DNA of 64,000 nt from Sulfuracidifex metallicus DSM 6482 = JCM 9184 (GCA_032834875.1 CP135238.1:1370011-1434010), one strand, 5' to 3'; shown: positions 38,586-47,730, counted from the first letter of the stretch. Notes: generated by a model not told the origin, from the sequence alone. Made by a program: numbers and translations.

Positions 38586-39893
38586 CTAAGTTTTAAGTCT
38601 TACTAAAACGGCTGAAATTACCACGCCAACTACTATTGCGACTATGTATTCGAGTAGAAGATAATTGACAGTAGTCGAAGGAGGACTCACATATCTTCCA
38701 TCATTGAAAAACGAGGTAATTCCCTTCTTAAAGGAATATTCCTCTGATTGAAGGAAACTAAGAAGCTTATGATAGTAAGAAGTCAAGGATGAATATACAC
38801 TATTTAGAGCAGGAGAAGAAATAGCATAGCTATATGACAAAGTAAAGTTTCCAGGATAATATACCACGAACAAGGAAGATGTTATGTTTGTAAATGACGC
38901 TATTCCGTCTTGATTTGTCAGTGCTTTAGCTATAGGCGATGGAGGAAATCCTGTTTCTACTTCAATCTCCTGATCTGGAATTGGCTTTCCGTTTACATAA
39001 ACGGTAACGTTGACGGAAGAGTTATGCTGATTTATAGAAATGGATGGGGGTATAGGCCATAGTACGGTTGGGTTATCTGCTCCAGTTTTCTCCTGAGCCT
39101 TAGGCGAGAACAGATGAGATAAATCAGCGTTTACGTTAACTCCCTGAACCGACTCTCCCGTATCGAAACCTATGGAATAGGTTTCATTAGGAATTACCAT
39201 TTTATTTCCTTGTTTGTAAAATATTTCCGATAATGCATTGATATGTATGCTAACTACGCTCCCGCCTCCCGGACCTCCCCATACTAACTCTAGGTCATTA
39301 GGAAGACCTATTTTAGAGGTTCCCCCTATTTGAAAAGATCCACTTATAGGAATAAAATAATATATTTCGCTATGATTATCGTAAGCATATCCAAATGAGA
39401 TACCAGTTCTATTCTCTAACATAAATAGAGACAAGTTAAAGGGAATAGTTGCAGATATACTGGGACTTAGGTAACATATAACACCTAAGCCCTGGAATGA
39501 AGTGACTGTTGCGTTATTGACTTTTAATGTAAAAGGACCACTTAAATTCCAATAGTTCACAACAAATCTTATATTAAATGTAGATGATGTTTGTTGACAG
39601 ATTAGTGCTACGTCCTGAGCCCAATATAAACCATCAACCATGGCATTAAGCTGGAGAGAGGCATTTCCCATCTCAAAGGGCTGACCGTTGGGTAAGTAAG
39701 ACTCGCCGATTTGAAGGCTAGAAACATTAATCACTCCTTCTACTTCTTTTGTATAGTAAACTCCAGAAAGGGGAAAAGTTGAAATTCCCATAGGAAAACT
39801 ACTGCCAATCTGAGAGCTAACTATAGTAGCTGATGAAAGGGGAATCAGCATAGAAGCAATTATAAATATTGCAACAGCTCTCCTCCATAGCAT
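38586..39893 (-). CDS. Thermopsin-family (A5) acid protease, membrane-anchored
   Basis: This 435-residue protein is a surface peptidase of the thermopsin family. It has a signal peptide (1-22), the FPMGISTFPLSG start of the mature domain, ASLQLNAMVDGLYWAQDVALICQ-like and LVWGGPGGGSVV segments typical of thermopsins, an Ig-like repeat near residue 300, and a C-terminal membrane helix. Thermopsins are aspartate-type proteases active at acid pH and high temperature. The gene ends 20 bp before stomatin and its start faces NfeD across 33 bp. Assignment of specific catalytic Asp residues is not attempted. Confidence 0.85.
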   Translation of the reverse strand: MLWRRAVAIFIIASMLIPLSSATIVSSQIGSSFPMGISTFPLSGVYYTKEVEGVINVSSLQIGESYLPNGQPFEMGNASLQLNAMVDGLYWAQDVALICQQTSSTFNIRFVVNYWNLSGPFTLKVNNATVTSFQGLGVICYLSPSISATIPFNLSLFMLENRTGISFGYAYDNHSEIYYFIPISGSFQIGGTSKIGLPNDLELVWGGPGGGSVVSIHINALSEIFYKQGNKMVIPNETYSIGFDTGESVQGVNVNADLSHLFSPKAQEKTGADNPTVLWPIPPSISINQHNSSVNVTVYVNGKPIPDQEIEVETGFPPSPIAKALTNQDGIASFTNITSSLFVVYYPGNFTLSYSYAISSPALNSVYSSLTSYYHKLLSFLQSEEYSFKKGITSFFNDGRYVSPPSTTVNYLLLEYIVAIVVGVVISAVLVRLKT

Positions 39894-39926
39894 TGTTTAT
39901 ATTTAAGCCTGCGTTATATTAAAATT

Positions 39927-40310
39927 ATGTCACATCCCGCAGTTATTCCTGTGATTGCTATACTTATTTTAATTATTGCATTGGTTATAACCGGCTATAT
40001 TTATGACCCTATTGTATCATTACCTAGCTTAGCATTAATAGGATTTCTAAGTTATAGAATAGTTTATGTGATTCTAAAAACGAGGCATCGTGACATATAT
40101 TCTTATGTAGGAAAGATTGGCCAAGTTGAGGAAGACATAATCCCTGGAAAGGTAGGATATGTTCTCGTGGAAGGAGAACTTTGGGAAGCAATAAGTGATG
40201 AGGTGATCCATAAAGGTGAAACCGTAACCGTAATTGAAAGACAAGGACTTAAACTAAAAGTTAAGAGGGCTGATGCATTTGAGGGAAATAAAACTAGACA
40301 AGCTAATTAA
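39927..40310 (+). CDS. NfeD-like protein (membrane + OB-fold, no protease domain)
   Basis: The 127-residue protein has two membrane helices (about 6-27 and 30-50) and a C-terminal OB-fold domain with GKVGYVLVEGELWEAISD and KGETVTVIERQGLKLKVKR, the hallmark of short NfeD (NfeD1b). The serine-protease domain of long NfeD is missing, so it would act as stomatin partner. It diverges from the thermopsin gene and overlaps the next gene by 38 bp. Confidence 0.88.
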   Translation: MSHPAVIPVIAILILIIALVITGYIYDPIVSLPSLALIGFLSYRIVYVILKTRHRDIYSYVGKIGQVEEDIIPGKVGYVLVEGELWEAISDEVIHKGETVTVIERQGLKLKVKRADAFEGNKTRQAN

Positions 40311-40563
40311 CTTTCTAAAGGGAAACTCGTCCTATAGCTATTCTATAGAAGAAGATAAGCTGATGATATCCTTTCAAAGCCCAACCTTAGAGGAAGCTGG
40401 AGGAGATGGTGATTTAAGTAAAGTTTACTTAATAACATTTAGAATTAAAGGCGAAACTGCAATTTTAGAATCGTGTAAACTTATAGATGGATTAAATGAA
40501 AGAGAAATCCAAGGAGAAATAGATTTTTGGCTTGATTACATAGAGATTTCTACTGAGAGATAA
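40273..40563 (+). CDS. Hypothetical protein between NfeD-like and GGCT-like genes
   Basis: A 96-residue soluble protein, acidic, with a beta-rich centre (MISFQSPTLEE, VYLITFRIKGETAIL). No family is recognised. The ATG at 40273 overlaps the NfeD end by 38 bp; a TTG 6 bp later is an alternative. Its stop overlaps the following ATG by one base (TAATG), so it is cotranscribed with the neighbours. Confidence 0.5.
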   Translation: MHLREIKLDKLINFLKGNSSYSYSIEEDKLMISFQSPTLEEAGGDGDLSKVYLITFRIKGETAILESCKLIDGLNEREIQGEIDFWLDYIEISTER

Positions 40564-41375
40564 TGTTCCTGTTCGTTTATGGCACATTTCGTTACGGTTT
40601 TGAGCTCCATCATCTTTTAAGAAAATCAAGGTTCGTTGGACTAGCACATGTAGAAGGATATAACATGTATGACCTTGTCAACTTTCCAGGGATAGTGAAG
40701 GGTGAGAATACAGTTTGGGGCGAAGTCTATGAAATTGATGATAGCTTAATTAAAGAACTTGACATAGTTGAAGGATTTACTGGAAGTCCAGACGACCTTT
40801 ATGTTAGGGAAACTACGACAGTTTATTTTGATCAAAGAAGAAGATATAGAATGAACAACGTTTTCCTCTACAGATATAACATGGATATTGAGGGAAGAGA
40901 GCTCATAGAATCTGGAAACTACTCCATGTGGAGTGGCATGCCTGAAATTGTAAATTATTTTTCTTACGCTGAAAATACTAACATAAATGTAATAAAGGAT
41001 CGAGGAGTTAAAAAGGTGATAAACGAATTTCCTGCAATCCTAGAAGGATATAGGATGATATTTAGTGTGTCTTGCAAATACGGTTTCTGTGCCAACTTAG
41101 TAGAGGATCCACTTGGTAGGATTTATGGATATAATGTAAAAACCTTTCTACATGAGCTAAATTCTTTAGATAGAGCAGAAGAACATATGGTAAAATATAA
41201 GAGGGAAATATTCCCCATAAAGGATCTTCAAGGTAAAGAATATTACGCAATGGCATATGTTTCTGATTCCAAAGAAGAGAAGGAACCTACCAAAGAGTAC
41301 ATAGAAATAATAAAGGAAGGATTGGCCAGGGGTTTTCATGGAAAGTTAAGTAGTGGAATGGAAAAATATGTATAG
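40563..41375 (+). CDS. Gamma-glutamylcyclotransferase/AIG2-like protein, two domains
   Basis: This 270-residue protein starts with a GGCT/AIG2-like domain: LFVYGTFRYGFELHHLL is the family's YGTL glycine loop, and GEVYEIDDSLIKELDIVEG includes the likely catalytic Glu region. A second half (from about residue 145) shows GRIYGYNVKTFLHELNSLDRAEEHM, reading as a diverged second copy. GGCT enzymes cyclise gamma-glutamyl amines to 5-oxoproline; archaeal substrates are unknown. It is coupled (TAATG) to the gene before and converges on the TPR gene. Confidence 0.75.
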   Translation: MFLFVYGTFRYGFELHHLLRKSRFVGLAHVEGYNMYDLVNFPGIVKGENTVWGEVYEIDDSLIKELDIVEGFTGSPDDLYVRETTTVYFDQRRRYRMNNVFLYRYNMDIEGRELIESGNYSMWSGMPEIVNYFSYAENTNINVIKDRGVKKVINEFPAILEGYRMIFSVSCKYGFCANLVEDPLGRIYGYNVKTFLHELNSLDRAEEHMVKYKREIFPIKDLQGKEYYAMAYVSDSKEEKEPTKEYIEIIKEGLARGFHGKLSSGMEKYV

Positions 41376-41379
41376 AATA

Positions 41380-42210
41380 TTAACTAAATGGATTTCCCTT
41401 TTCTTTGCTCTCTTTATCGTCAAGCTGATTAACTTTTTCTATATCTATCATTGCTTTCTCTTCATCACCAATTTTCATGAATGCCTTAGCCCTTCTTACA
41501 TAAGCCTCCTTCATAGAAGGACTCAAACTAATTGCTTTACCATATAGGGAGATAGCTTCGTTCACCTTACCGTGTAATTCCATCAATCTACCCTTGGTAA
41601 GATACACTTCAGCATAGTAGGGATTCAAGGTTATTGCCATATCTGCGTCTCTTTCAGCTATTTTGTCCTCGCCCAGCTTTTCCTCTGCCAGTGCCTTATA
41701 ATAGTATAATTCTGCATCGTCGTGATACATGGATAATGCCCTTGAAAGATCTTTAATGGAATCCGAGAGCAAACCGAGCTTGAACTCAGATATTCCTTTA
41801 ATTTTAAATATTAAAGGATCACTACCAGAAAATTTTTCTGCTTCACTTAGAGCCTCCTCATATTTCTCGAGCTTAAGCAAACAGAAAGCTCTCAGTTTAT
41901 GGGCCTCTTGATTATCCAAATCCCCCAACTCTAAAAGGGCGTCGTTATACAAGCCCAAGCTAACCATGACTTTCCCTTTCTTCAGGTTATTATCAGTCTT
42001 AGAATATGCGTTCAACGCTTCCTCGAAATTACCCATTTCAAATAGAACGTCACCTAATATTTCGTACGCCTCCTTAGATGCACGCTTTTCAATTTCATCT
42101 GTAATTAACTTGTATGCGTAGTTCAAATTACCCTCCCTAAGTTGCGACCTTGCCTCCTCTAAGCTGTCCATAATATAAAATACGATATCTAGGTTTTTAC
42201 TTTTACTCAT
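41380..42210 (-). CDS. Tetratricopeptide repeat protein
   Basis: This 276-residue soluble protein is built of about seven TPR units of 34 residues. Clear examples are AYEILGDVLFEMGNFEEALNAYSK (near 53), AELYYYKALAEEKLGEDKIAERDADMAITLNPYYAEVYLTKG and AISLYGKAISLSPSMKEAYVRRAKAFMKIGDEEKAM. TPR arrays bind other proteins. No fused domain is present, so the partner is unknown. It is transcribed alone, 131 bp downstream of SOR on the same strand. Confidence 0.85.
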   Translation of the reverse strand: MSKSKNLDIVFYIMDSLEEARSQLREGNLNYAYKLITDEIEKRASKEAYEILGDVLFEMGNFEEALNAYSKTDNNLKKGKVMVSLGLYNDALLELGDLDNQEAHKLRAFCLLKLEKYEEALSEAEKFSGSDPLIFKIKGISEFKLGLLSDSIKDLSRALSMYHDDAELYYYKALAEEKLGEDKIAERDADMAITLNPYYAEVYLTKGRLMELHGKVNEAISLYGKAISLSPSMKEAYVRRAKAFMKIGDEEKAMIDIEKVNQLDDKESKEKGNPFS

Positions 42211-42299
42211 ATGACATAGAAAATACTATAGTAAATCTTCGCTCTCTATAATAACAAGACAAGAACAAATAGTTAAACGAAGAGCACGTCATCAAGAAC

Positions 42300-42341
42300 T
42301 AATTTTTTTAAAAAAAAGTATTTAAACTAAGAAAAATACTT
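42300..42341 (-). terminator. T-rich terminator after sor
   Basis: On the minus strand, the bases directly after the SOR stop read as oligo-T tracts (TATTTTTC and ACTTTTTTTA). This is the usual archaeal termination signal. Confidence 0.4.
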
Positions 42342-43292
42342 TTACCAAGTAGCTTTCTGTAGATTCACTTCGTTTAAGTATTCTCTCCAGAAGCTACCTT
42401 CCATCACAGGGTTCAGTATTCTTATGTATGGACCGTAGATTAAGGTGTCTACTATCTGATCGTGAATCTCTCTGTATTCTGGAGATAGAAATACTCTACC
42501 TAGACCAAACTGTGCTGCATCAGTGTTGCTCCATTCCATGTGGACTACGTATTTCTGTGGCTTATTCCTTGCTTGTTCTGGAGAGAAGTTTCCGTTTGGA
42601 TCTGGAACGTCCATTCCATTCGCGCTCTCTAGCATCTGATGCCATGACTTTGCAGATAGCTGTAAGCTGCCTAGAGGAGAAGCTCCTATCTCCTTTAGAA
42701 CCATGTATCCCAAGAATCCTGGAGCCCTCTTGAACATTGGTAATAGTCTAGACAATGTCTCCTCAAATTCCTTCTCCATTCCCTCCTTTACTACATGTTC
42801 TCCATAGGTTACAACTCTCTTTCCGTAAGGTTGTGATATTGGAGGTAAAGATAATGCATCCCCAGAAGCAAACTTTTGACCTACCATCACAGTAAAGTCG
42901 GTCATCTCAGTGTTTAGAGGCATATCAGCCATTGTTATCTCATAAAGAGGCTCCCACGGTCCCCAAACTACCTGAGACATACATGAATAGCAAAGTCTGA
43001 ACAAACTGCTCCAGTTTTGCTTATGCATTTCTTCATGATCCTTCCAGTCCTTCCACATGGTATATTGATATAGACCCATTGTGCTGCTCTCTTTTAACAT
43101 ATCCATCTTGGCTGCTCCATACCTAGTTCCCATTGGAACTACTCCTATTTCTATGTGGTTCTGAAATCCAACAAATCCCTTGTGCCTTGCTGTTGTCATA
43201 CATACTTTAGGACCCACAGATTGAAACATCTCAAAGGTCTTAGGCTCGTTCTTTACAATAACTTGGTTTATAGCTACATACGGTTTTGGCAT
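42342..43292 (-). CDS. sor: Sulfur oxygenase reductase (SOR)
   Basis: This 316-residue protein is SOR, the cytoplasmic, cofactor-free, mononuclear non-haem iron enzyme that disproportionates sulfur with O2 to sulfite, thiosulfate and sulfide. Numbering coincides with the Acidianus ambivalens enzyme: Cys31 (persulfide site), iron ligands His86, His90 and Glu114, and pore-region Cys101 and Cys104 are all present. Family members assemble as a hollow 24-mer. It is transcribed alone, upstream of a T-rich terminator. A 19-bp palindrome covers the start codon. The enzyme points to chemolithotrophic growth on elemental sulfur, an energy source for CO2 fixation. Confidence 0.97.
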   Translation of the reverse strand: MPKPYVAINQVIVKNEPKTFEMFQSVGPKVCMTTARHKGFVGFQNHIEIGVVPMGTRYGAAKMDMLKESSTMGLYQYTMWKDWKDHEEMHKQNWSSLFRLCYSCMSQVVWGPWEPLYEITMADMPLNTEMTDFTVMVGQKFASGDALSLPPISQPYGKRVVTYGEHVVKEGMEKEFEETLSRLLPMFKRAPGFLGYMVLKEIGASPLGSLQLSAKSWHQMLESANGMDVPDPNGNFSPEQARNKPQKYVVHMEWSNTDAAQFGLGRVFLSPEYREIHDQIVDTLIYGPYIRILNPVMEGSFWREYLNEVNLQKATW

Positions 43293-43309
43293 AGTTATCT
43301 GATAACTAT
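43291..43309. promoter_or_regulatory. 19-bp perfect palindrome at the sor start codon
   Basis: ATAGTTATCTGATAACTAT reads the same on both strands except for its central base, and its first two bases are the last two of the start codon's complement (CAT at 43290-43292). A TATA-like TTTTTTAAG on the minus strand near 43326 would start transcription within the palindrome, so it is placed as an operator over the initiation site, or as a hairpin at the mRNA end. Confidence 0.5.
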
Positions 43310-43575
43310 ATCTTACTTTAACTTAAAAAAGATTATTTACTAAAAATAACATAAAGTATAAATAGGCTTATACCTATATAGTATTGGCATTATAAATAGA
43401 AAACCGTCTTTCTTTATATATTTTCAAAACTAACAATACAGAGCATACGTCAAAAACGAAGGTAGAGATAAAAAATATATAGAGAAAGTAAGGTATCCTA
43501 ATCTTCCGCTAATAGTTCTATACCTAAAAAATTAAACAAGTAACTTTTTAGGATATTTACTTATTATGTAAGGCT

Positions 43576-44745
43576 ATGAATAGAACGCGGTCATCAATCT
43601 ACTTAATAATAATCGTTATCCTAGCCACAGTATCTGCAAGATCCGTAAATAACATGATATCTACTACAGTACCTTTGGTATCAAAGTATCAACTATTGTT
43701 TACTAACTCTGAGGTAGGTGCGCTATCAGCGTTAGGTTTCGTAGCTACTTTTATATCTACATCAGTTATCAATCCGTTCCTTAGTTCTACAAGGAGAAAG
43801 AAGTTCTTCATAACAGCGTCTGGAATATCAATACCTCTTCTAATAGCATTCTATCTATCAAATTCAATTACAATATGGATTAATGCAATAATATTCGGCA
43901 TTATATATGGCATTATTTTGCCTAATCTGATTACTATTGCCTCTATGGCCGGAGACAGACGGTCTTCTGAAAGACTGCTAAACATATATTCCATGAGCTT
44001 GAGCCTGAGCCTAGTGATAGGACCAGTAATTGAAACTTTCTTACTTACTAGATTTACTTACAATGATATCTTTCTATTATTCGTGCCTTTAGCATTACCT
44101 TTATTTCTGGTATCGTGGAAATTCAACTTCCCTGAAAGCATAAAGAGTGACAATAAGTCGTCAGCTTTTAAGTCGGTTATAAAGAACGAGGGTTTGATTT
44201 CAGCAATTTTAGCTATAACTACATATAATGTTCCTTTTGGAATAATCACAACCTTCTTCGCGATCTATGCCAAGGAAGTTTTCAACGTTCCTAGAGCAGA
44301 GGCGTATTCGATCTTCATTCCATTCTACTTAGTATCATTTAGCACCAGACTCCTTATGTCAATAAGACCGTTCGATTTCTTAAAGAAACCGTTAGCATTC
44401 AGCATATTACTTACCGCAATAGGACTGAGTATTGTCGCACTTGCACCCTCATTTGAGATAATGATAATTGGAATGTTAATATTAGGAGTACCACATGGAT
44501 CCATCTTTCCAATGACCACAGTAATGATATCTAGAGCTACAACTCCTGCAGAAAGAAGCGCAGCCAATTCCTATTTCATAGCTTACAATAACATATTGTT
44601 TACTGTTCTACCTCCAACCTACGGTGTATTGGTATCTTTACTATTCTTTAGAATTCCTATTCTTATGCTATTGATTCCAATGGTAATAGCCAGTTTTCTT
44701 CTATATAAAAAATACTGGAATAGTAAAGTTATGAGACCTTACTAA
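43576..44745 (+). CDS. Major facilitator superfamily transporter
   Basis: The 389-residue protein has 12 membrane helices and MFS loop features: FLSSTRRKKF between helices 2 and 3 and a central cytoplasmic loop with ESIKSDNKSS. The substrate cannot be told. It diverges from sor across a 283-bp AT-rich region and overlaps the carbinolamine dehydratase 3' end by 17 bp. A sulfur-metabolism link is suggested only by position. Confidence 0.85.
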   Translation: MNRTRSSIYLIIIVILATVSARSVNNMISTTVPLVSKYQLLFTNSEVGALSALGFVATFISTSVINPFLSSTRRKKFFITASGISIPLLIAFYLSNSITIWINAIIFGIIYGIILPNLITIASMAGDRRSSERLLNIYSMSLSLSLVIGPVIETFLLTRFTYNDIFLLFVPLALPLFLVSWKFNFPESIKSDNKSSAFKSVIKNEGLISAILAITTYNVPFGIITTFFAIYAKEVFNVPRAEAYSIFIPFYLVSFSTRLLMSIRPFDFLKKPLAFSILLTAIGLSIVALAPSFEIMIIGMLILGVPHGSIFPMTTVMISRATTPAERSAANSYFIAYNNILFTVLPPTYGVLVSLLFFRIPILMLLIPMVIASFLLYKKYWNSKVMRPY

Positions 44746-45019
44746 GGGAATCTATTTTCAATGCAAGATCGAAGTCCATATTAGTAATTCCTCCCTCATC
44801 ATGGGTTGTAAGTTCTATAATCACCTTGTTATAATAGATACAGACATCTGGATGATGATTTATTGAATCTGCTACTGGTTGGATTCTCTTTAAGAAGTCA
44901 ACTGATGCCTTAAAGTCAGTAAACTTAAATTCCTTCTTTAATTTTTGACCTTCTATTTTCCAACCTTCAGATAATTCTTTTGATCTTCTTTTTATTTCTT
45001 CTTCTGAGAGCTTAGCCAT
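44729..45019 (-). CDS. Pterin-4a-carbinolamine dehydratase
   Basis: This 96-residue protein is a PCD/PhhB homologue of full length. The catalytic histidines are in NHHPDV (His55, His56) and THDEGG (His73). PCD recycles tetrahydrobiopterin-type cofactors after aromatic amino-acid hydroxylation; in archaea with molybdopterin use related proteins may act in pterin metabolism. No pterin-dependent hydroxylase is near. It is monocistronic and overlaps the MFS gene end. Confidence 0.88.
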   Translation of the reverse strand: MAKLSEEEIKRRSKELSEGWKIEGQKLKKEFKFTDFKASVDFLKRIQPVADSINHHPDVCIYYNKVIIELTTHDEGGITNMDFDLALKIDSLSKVS

Positions 45020-45049
45020 GAATAAAATTCTTATTTCCTCGTATAAAAA

Positions 45050-45112
45050 TGACTGTTAGATGAAGAGTATTCTCCAGGCTGAAATGTGAGGAGTCCTTTA
45101 AGTGCTGATATG
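45050..45112 (+). ncRNA. C/D box sRNA candidate, predicted to target 16S rRNA
   Basis: Elements in order: C box AGATGA (45058-45063), 15 nt, D' box CTGA (45079-45082), 3-nt spacer, C' box GTGAGGA (45086-45092), 12-nt guide (45093-45104), D box CTGA (45105-45108). A TATA-like AATAAAATTC (45021-45030) lies at a suitable distance. The D guide would pair with 5'-CACUUAAAGGAC; its core ACUUAAAGGA is, from memory, present in archaeal 16S rRNA just before the universal Arch915 primer site. The box-plus-five rule would place 2'-O-methylation on the second U of that core. The C box has one mismatch to consensus. Confidence 0.55.
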
Positions 45113-45188
45113 TCGTAAAAAAATTAATATAAAATTACAATCCAAATTTAAAAACATAAAATATTTTAATCTATTTAGAAAAAACATA

Positions 45189-46001
45189 TTACTTTATTTC
45201 TGAGAGGAACCTCTTGGTTATAAATGCTACAATAGGTATAAGCGCTATTGCAAAAGCTATAGCTATTCCCCAAGCTATAGTGTTGATTATACTGGTAACG
45301 TTTGCAAATGGCTGAACTATTATAGCTATACCTATTAGTAGAACTGCAATGTAGAGGACGAACTTTCCATATACCGGTAGGAAGGAGAACTCTGGCGTTT
45401 GTGGTATTCCTTGAAGGACCTTCTCTATAATTGTAAAGCCTGCATATATTATTATTGAACCTATTATTAAACTATAGAATATGTATGGGTTAACTCCTGG
45501 TATTACGCTGAATATAGCCAGTATCAAGGCTAGCGTTATAATTATACCGTAGAAGCCAAACCTTAGTATGTTTATTATAGCACCGGTGAACTCGTCTGAG
45601 GTATTTCCGATCTGCCCTTTTATGTAGTCAGTTAGAATGTTTACTAAAGTTATTCCTAAGGTTAATAGTAATATAGCACCAGCCAATTTAGGTAAATAAT
45701 TTGCTATAAGCTGAATATATGTATATGCTGCAGGTAAATTCAATACTTCAAGACCTATAGACAGAGCTATGATGATAATTAACGCCTTTATTGCTCCAGC
45801 AACCAGATCTATGCTCATAGAAATGTGGGCTTGCTGAGGTAATCTACCTAAAAATACCCTTATAGAATAGGCAACAATGTTTGCTACAATATAGCCTATT
45901 AGAACAATGATAATAAATTCTATTATAGATGGTATGGCATTTATTATACTAGAAGCTAGGTTGTCTAAGGAAGTAGTAATTGAGACGAATTGATAGACCA
46001 T
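45189..46001 (-). CDS. Polytopic membrane protein, mechanosensitive-channel-like TM region
   Basis: This 270-residue protein has six to seven membrane helices and a very short tail (ITKRFLSEIK). The repeats IIEFIIIVLIGYIVANIVAYSIRVFLG and GAILLLTLGITLVNILTDYIKGQIG resemble the N-terminal helical region of MscS-like channels and of TM-helix repeat proteins, but the MscS beta domain is missing. Possibly a channel-like protein of osmotic response. Transcribed alone. Confidence 0.6.
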   Translation of the reverse strand: MVYQFVSITTSLDNLASSIINAIPSIIEFIIIVLIGYIVANIVAYSIRVFLGRLPQQAHISMSIDLVAGAIKALIIIIALSIGLEVLNLPAAYTYIQLIANYLPKLAGAILLLTLGITLVNILTDYIKGQIGNTSDEFTGAIINILRFGFYGIIITLALILAIFSVIPGVNPYIFYSLIIGSIIIYAGFTIIEKVLQGIPQTPEFSFLPVYGKFVLYIAVLLIGIAIIVQPFANVTSIINTIAWGIAIAFAIALIPIVAFITKRFLSEIK

Positions 46002-46130
46002 AGTCTCTGACTCTCATTTAGACTAATTAACTTAAAAGTATTTACACTCTATAACTAAATTAGATACATCTTTTTTGCTACAAATCAATAAAACTAAACG
46101 ATATAAACTAAGCTTAGAGAAATATATAGA

Positions 46131-46457
46131 TTAAAAAAGAATAGAGATTACAGCCATATTTACTTTATCTAAAGCTCTCTGTAACTTACTCTCTTCTTCC
46201 TTCAGTCTAGCCAGCTTCTGCCTTAACTCGGCGGACCTCTCTAACTCAGCCTTTATTGCAGAGGCATCCTTACCTATATATCTACTCTTCAGCTTTCCAT
46301 CCTCCCAGTACCTTAGATAATAATATTGGTTATCATTAACTTTCTTCGAATCTATATGCCCTGAGGGAAGAGAAGCCAGTTCTTTCTCAATTTCATTAAT
46401 CTCTTTTTTGATATGTTCTAACCTTTCTTCAAGTTCTCTAACTTTCTCCCAAATCAT
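46131..46457 (-). CDS. Small coiled-coil protein cotranscribed with orc1-2
   Basis: The 108-residue protein has two charged coiled-coil helices (residues 2-30 and 68-102) around a central beta-hairpin, [18 protein letters not shown]. That hairpin resembles a short DNA- or RNA-binding motif seen in several mobile-element and virus proteins. Its start is 20 bp within the end of orc1-2, so the two are translated together. I do not recognise its function; a regulator or partner of Orc1-2 is likely from position. Confidence 0.6.
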   Translation of the reverse strand: MIWEKVRELEERLEHIKKEINEIEKELASLPSGHIDSKKVNDNQYYYLRYWEDGKLKSRYIGKDASAIKAELERSAELRQKLARLKEEESKLQRALDKVNMAVISILF

Positions 46458-47613
46458 CGGGGCTCACGTCATCTTCATATTCAAAGGTTTCATTTAGAGC
46501 TTTCATAACCTTTTCCTTATCTTCTACTTCAACATATTTCTTAACTCCACCAGCTCTTCCTCTATTTAAGATCTTGATCTTGATTATTCCAAACATGTCC
46601 AGCTCAGATATAATGTCGGAAAACCTTCTATATGATAAAGGCCTCTGCTTTAACTTCATGCACATATCTGTGTATATTTTGTGAGCTGTCATAACGTCCT
46701 CAGCTTCTATCACTGATCTTAATGCTAACTTATAATGGAAAGGAAGCGCTTTAACTGCCTCTAAAAGCCTTTCCTGTTCATATTCAACAATAGCTCTATC
46801 TACATGCTCCTTTCTAATGAATCCTGAGCCTAACGCTAATTGTGCAGCCCTAAATAACAGATTTACTGCCTTCCTTGCATCTCCATGCTCCTTAGCCGAG
46901 ATAGCTGCTATATATGCTAGAATTTCGTCGTTATACGTACCCAAATGAAGACCATATTCTGCATATTTCGATAATATGAATTTGAGCTGTTCAGCATCGT
47001 AGGGTTTAAAGATTACAGAAGGACCTAAGGACGAAAGAACCCTAGGTTCCATGTAGTCCCTAACGTTAATATCGTTGCTTATCATGATCACTGATATGTT
47101 TGCGTCTGACCTAAGAAGCTGATACAAAACTATATCCCCTCCTCTTCTCTTAACTAAGGTGTCAACTTCGTCAAGGTATATTAACGCCCTCCACGTTTTC
47201 ATGACGTTTTTGATTTTCTCCATATATTCTCCCAAATTTATTCCATGCTTTGGAACAATACCACTAGTAAGCCTTTCAGTAATTACCGAAAGTACTGCCT
47301 GAGGGGTCCCTCCTACCTCCCTACAATTAACGTATACTTGTTTAACTCCTTTATACTCTTGATCTTCTTTGCTTACCTCTTCGATTTCATTGTACATATA
47401 TTTGGCTACAAAGGTTTTTCCAGTTCCAGTCAGGCCTAGGAATAATGTGGAGAACTTAACATTGTTCTTAACGAAGTAACGGACTGCTATTGCAGTATCT
47501 CTAAGTATATCTTCCCTGAAAGGGATTTCTGTGAAAGCAGTAAGGGGCTCTATGAAAACCTTTGGGTCCTTTATAACCTCACCCTTACCACCCTTCAATG
47601 CCTCTCTGATCAC
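46438..47613 (-). CDS. orc1-2: Orc1/Cdc6 family protein, Orc1-2 (Cdc6-2) type
   Basis: This 391-residue AAA+ protein has Walker A GLTGTGKT (60-67), Walker B YLDEVD with Asp148-Glu149, sensor-1 and [15 protein letters not shown] sensor-2, and a C-terminal winged helix ([19 protein letters not shown]). The N-terminal REALKGGK and the [14 protein letters not shown] segment match the Cdc6-2 paralogue rather than Cdc6-1 or Cdc6-3. In Saccharolobus islandicus Orc1-2 is known as the regulator of the DNA-damage transcription response. The start is a GTG at 47613. It shares an operon with a coiled-coil protein that overlaps it by 20 bp. A 22-bp inverted repeat lies in its promoter. Confidence 0.9.
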   Translation of the reverse strand: MIREALKGGKGEVIKDPKVFIEPLTAFTEIPFREDILRDTAIAVRYFVKNNVKFSTLFLGLTGTGKTFVAKYMYNEIEEVSKEDQEYKGVKQVYVNCREVGGTPQAVLSVITERLTSGIVPKHGINLGEYMEKIKNVMKTWRALIYLDEVDTLVKRRGGDIVLYQLLRSDANISVIMISNDINVRDYMEPRVLSSLGPSVIFKPYDAEQLKFILSKYAEYGLHLGTYNDEILAYIAAISAKEHGDARKAVNLLFRAAQLALGSGFIRKEHVDRAIVEYEQERLLEAVKALPFHYKLALRSVIEAEDVMTAHKIYTDMCMKLKQRPLSYRRFSDIISELDMFGIIKIKILNRGRAGGVKKYVEVEDKEKVMKALNETFEYEDDVSPDDLGES

Positions 47614-47685
47614 AACGATTTCTAGTGTTTCTAATGTTAAAATTGTTTCAAGATCAAGTAATGGTATTATACATGTTATAGACTA

Positions 47686-47707
47686 TGTTGGTAATATCAA
47701 ACCAACA
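47686..47707. promoter_or_regulatory. Inverted repeat in the orc1-2 promoter
   Basis: TGTTGGT (47686-47692) and ACCAACA (47701-47707) are perfect inverted arms with 8 bases between. They lie 73-95 bp before the orc1-2 GTG and just upstream of a TATA-like element (minus strand, about 47665-47675). Spacing suits a dimeric repressor or activator. Confidence 0.4.
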
Positions 47708-47730
47708 AAGGAATATAACGATGATTTTTA

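Noticed and set aside
41353-41547. Open frame of 64 codons on the + strand
   Set aside because: It lies antisense within the TPR gene end and has no motif or plausible promoter.
43357-43385. Inverted repeat ATAGG/CCTAT between sor and the MFS gene
   Set aside because: Only five bases per arm in an AT-rich region; expected by chance.
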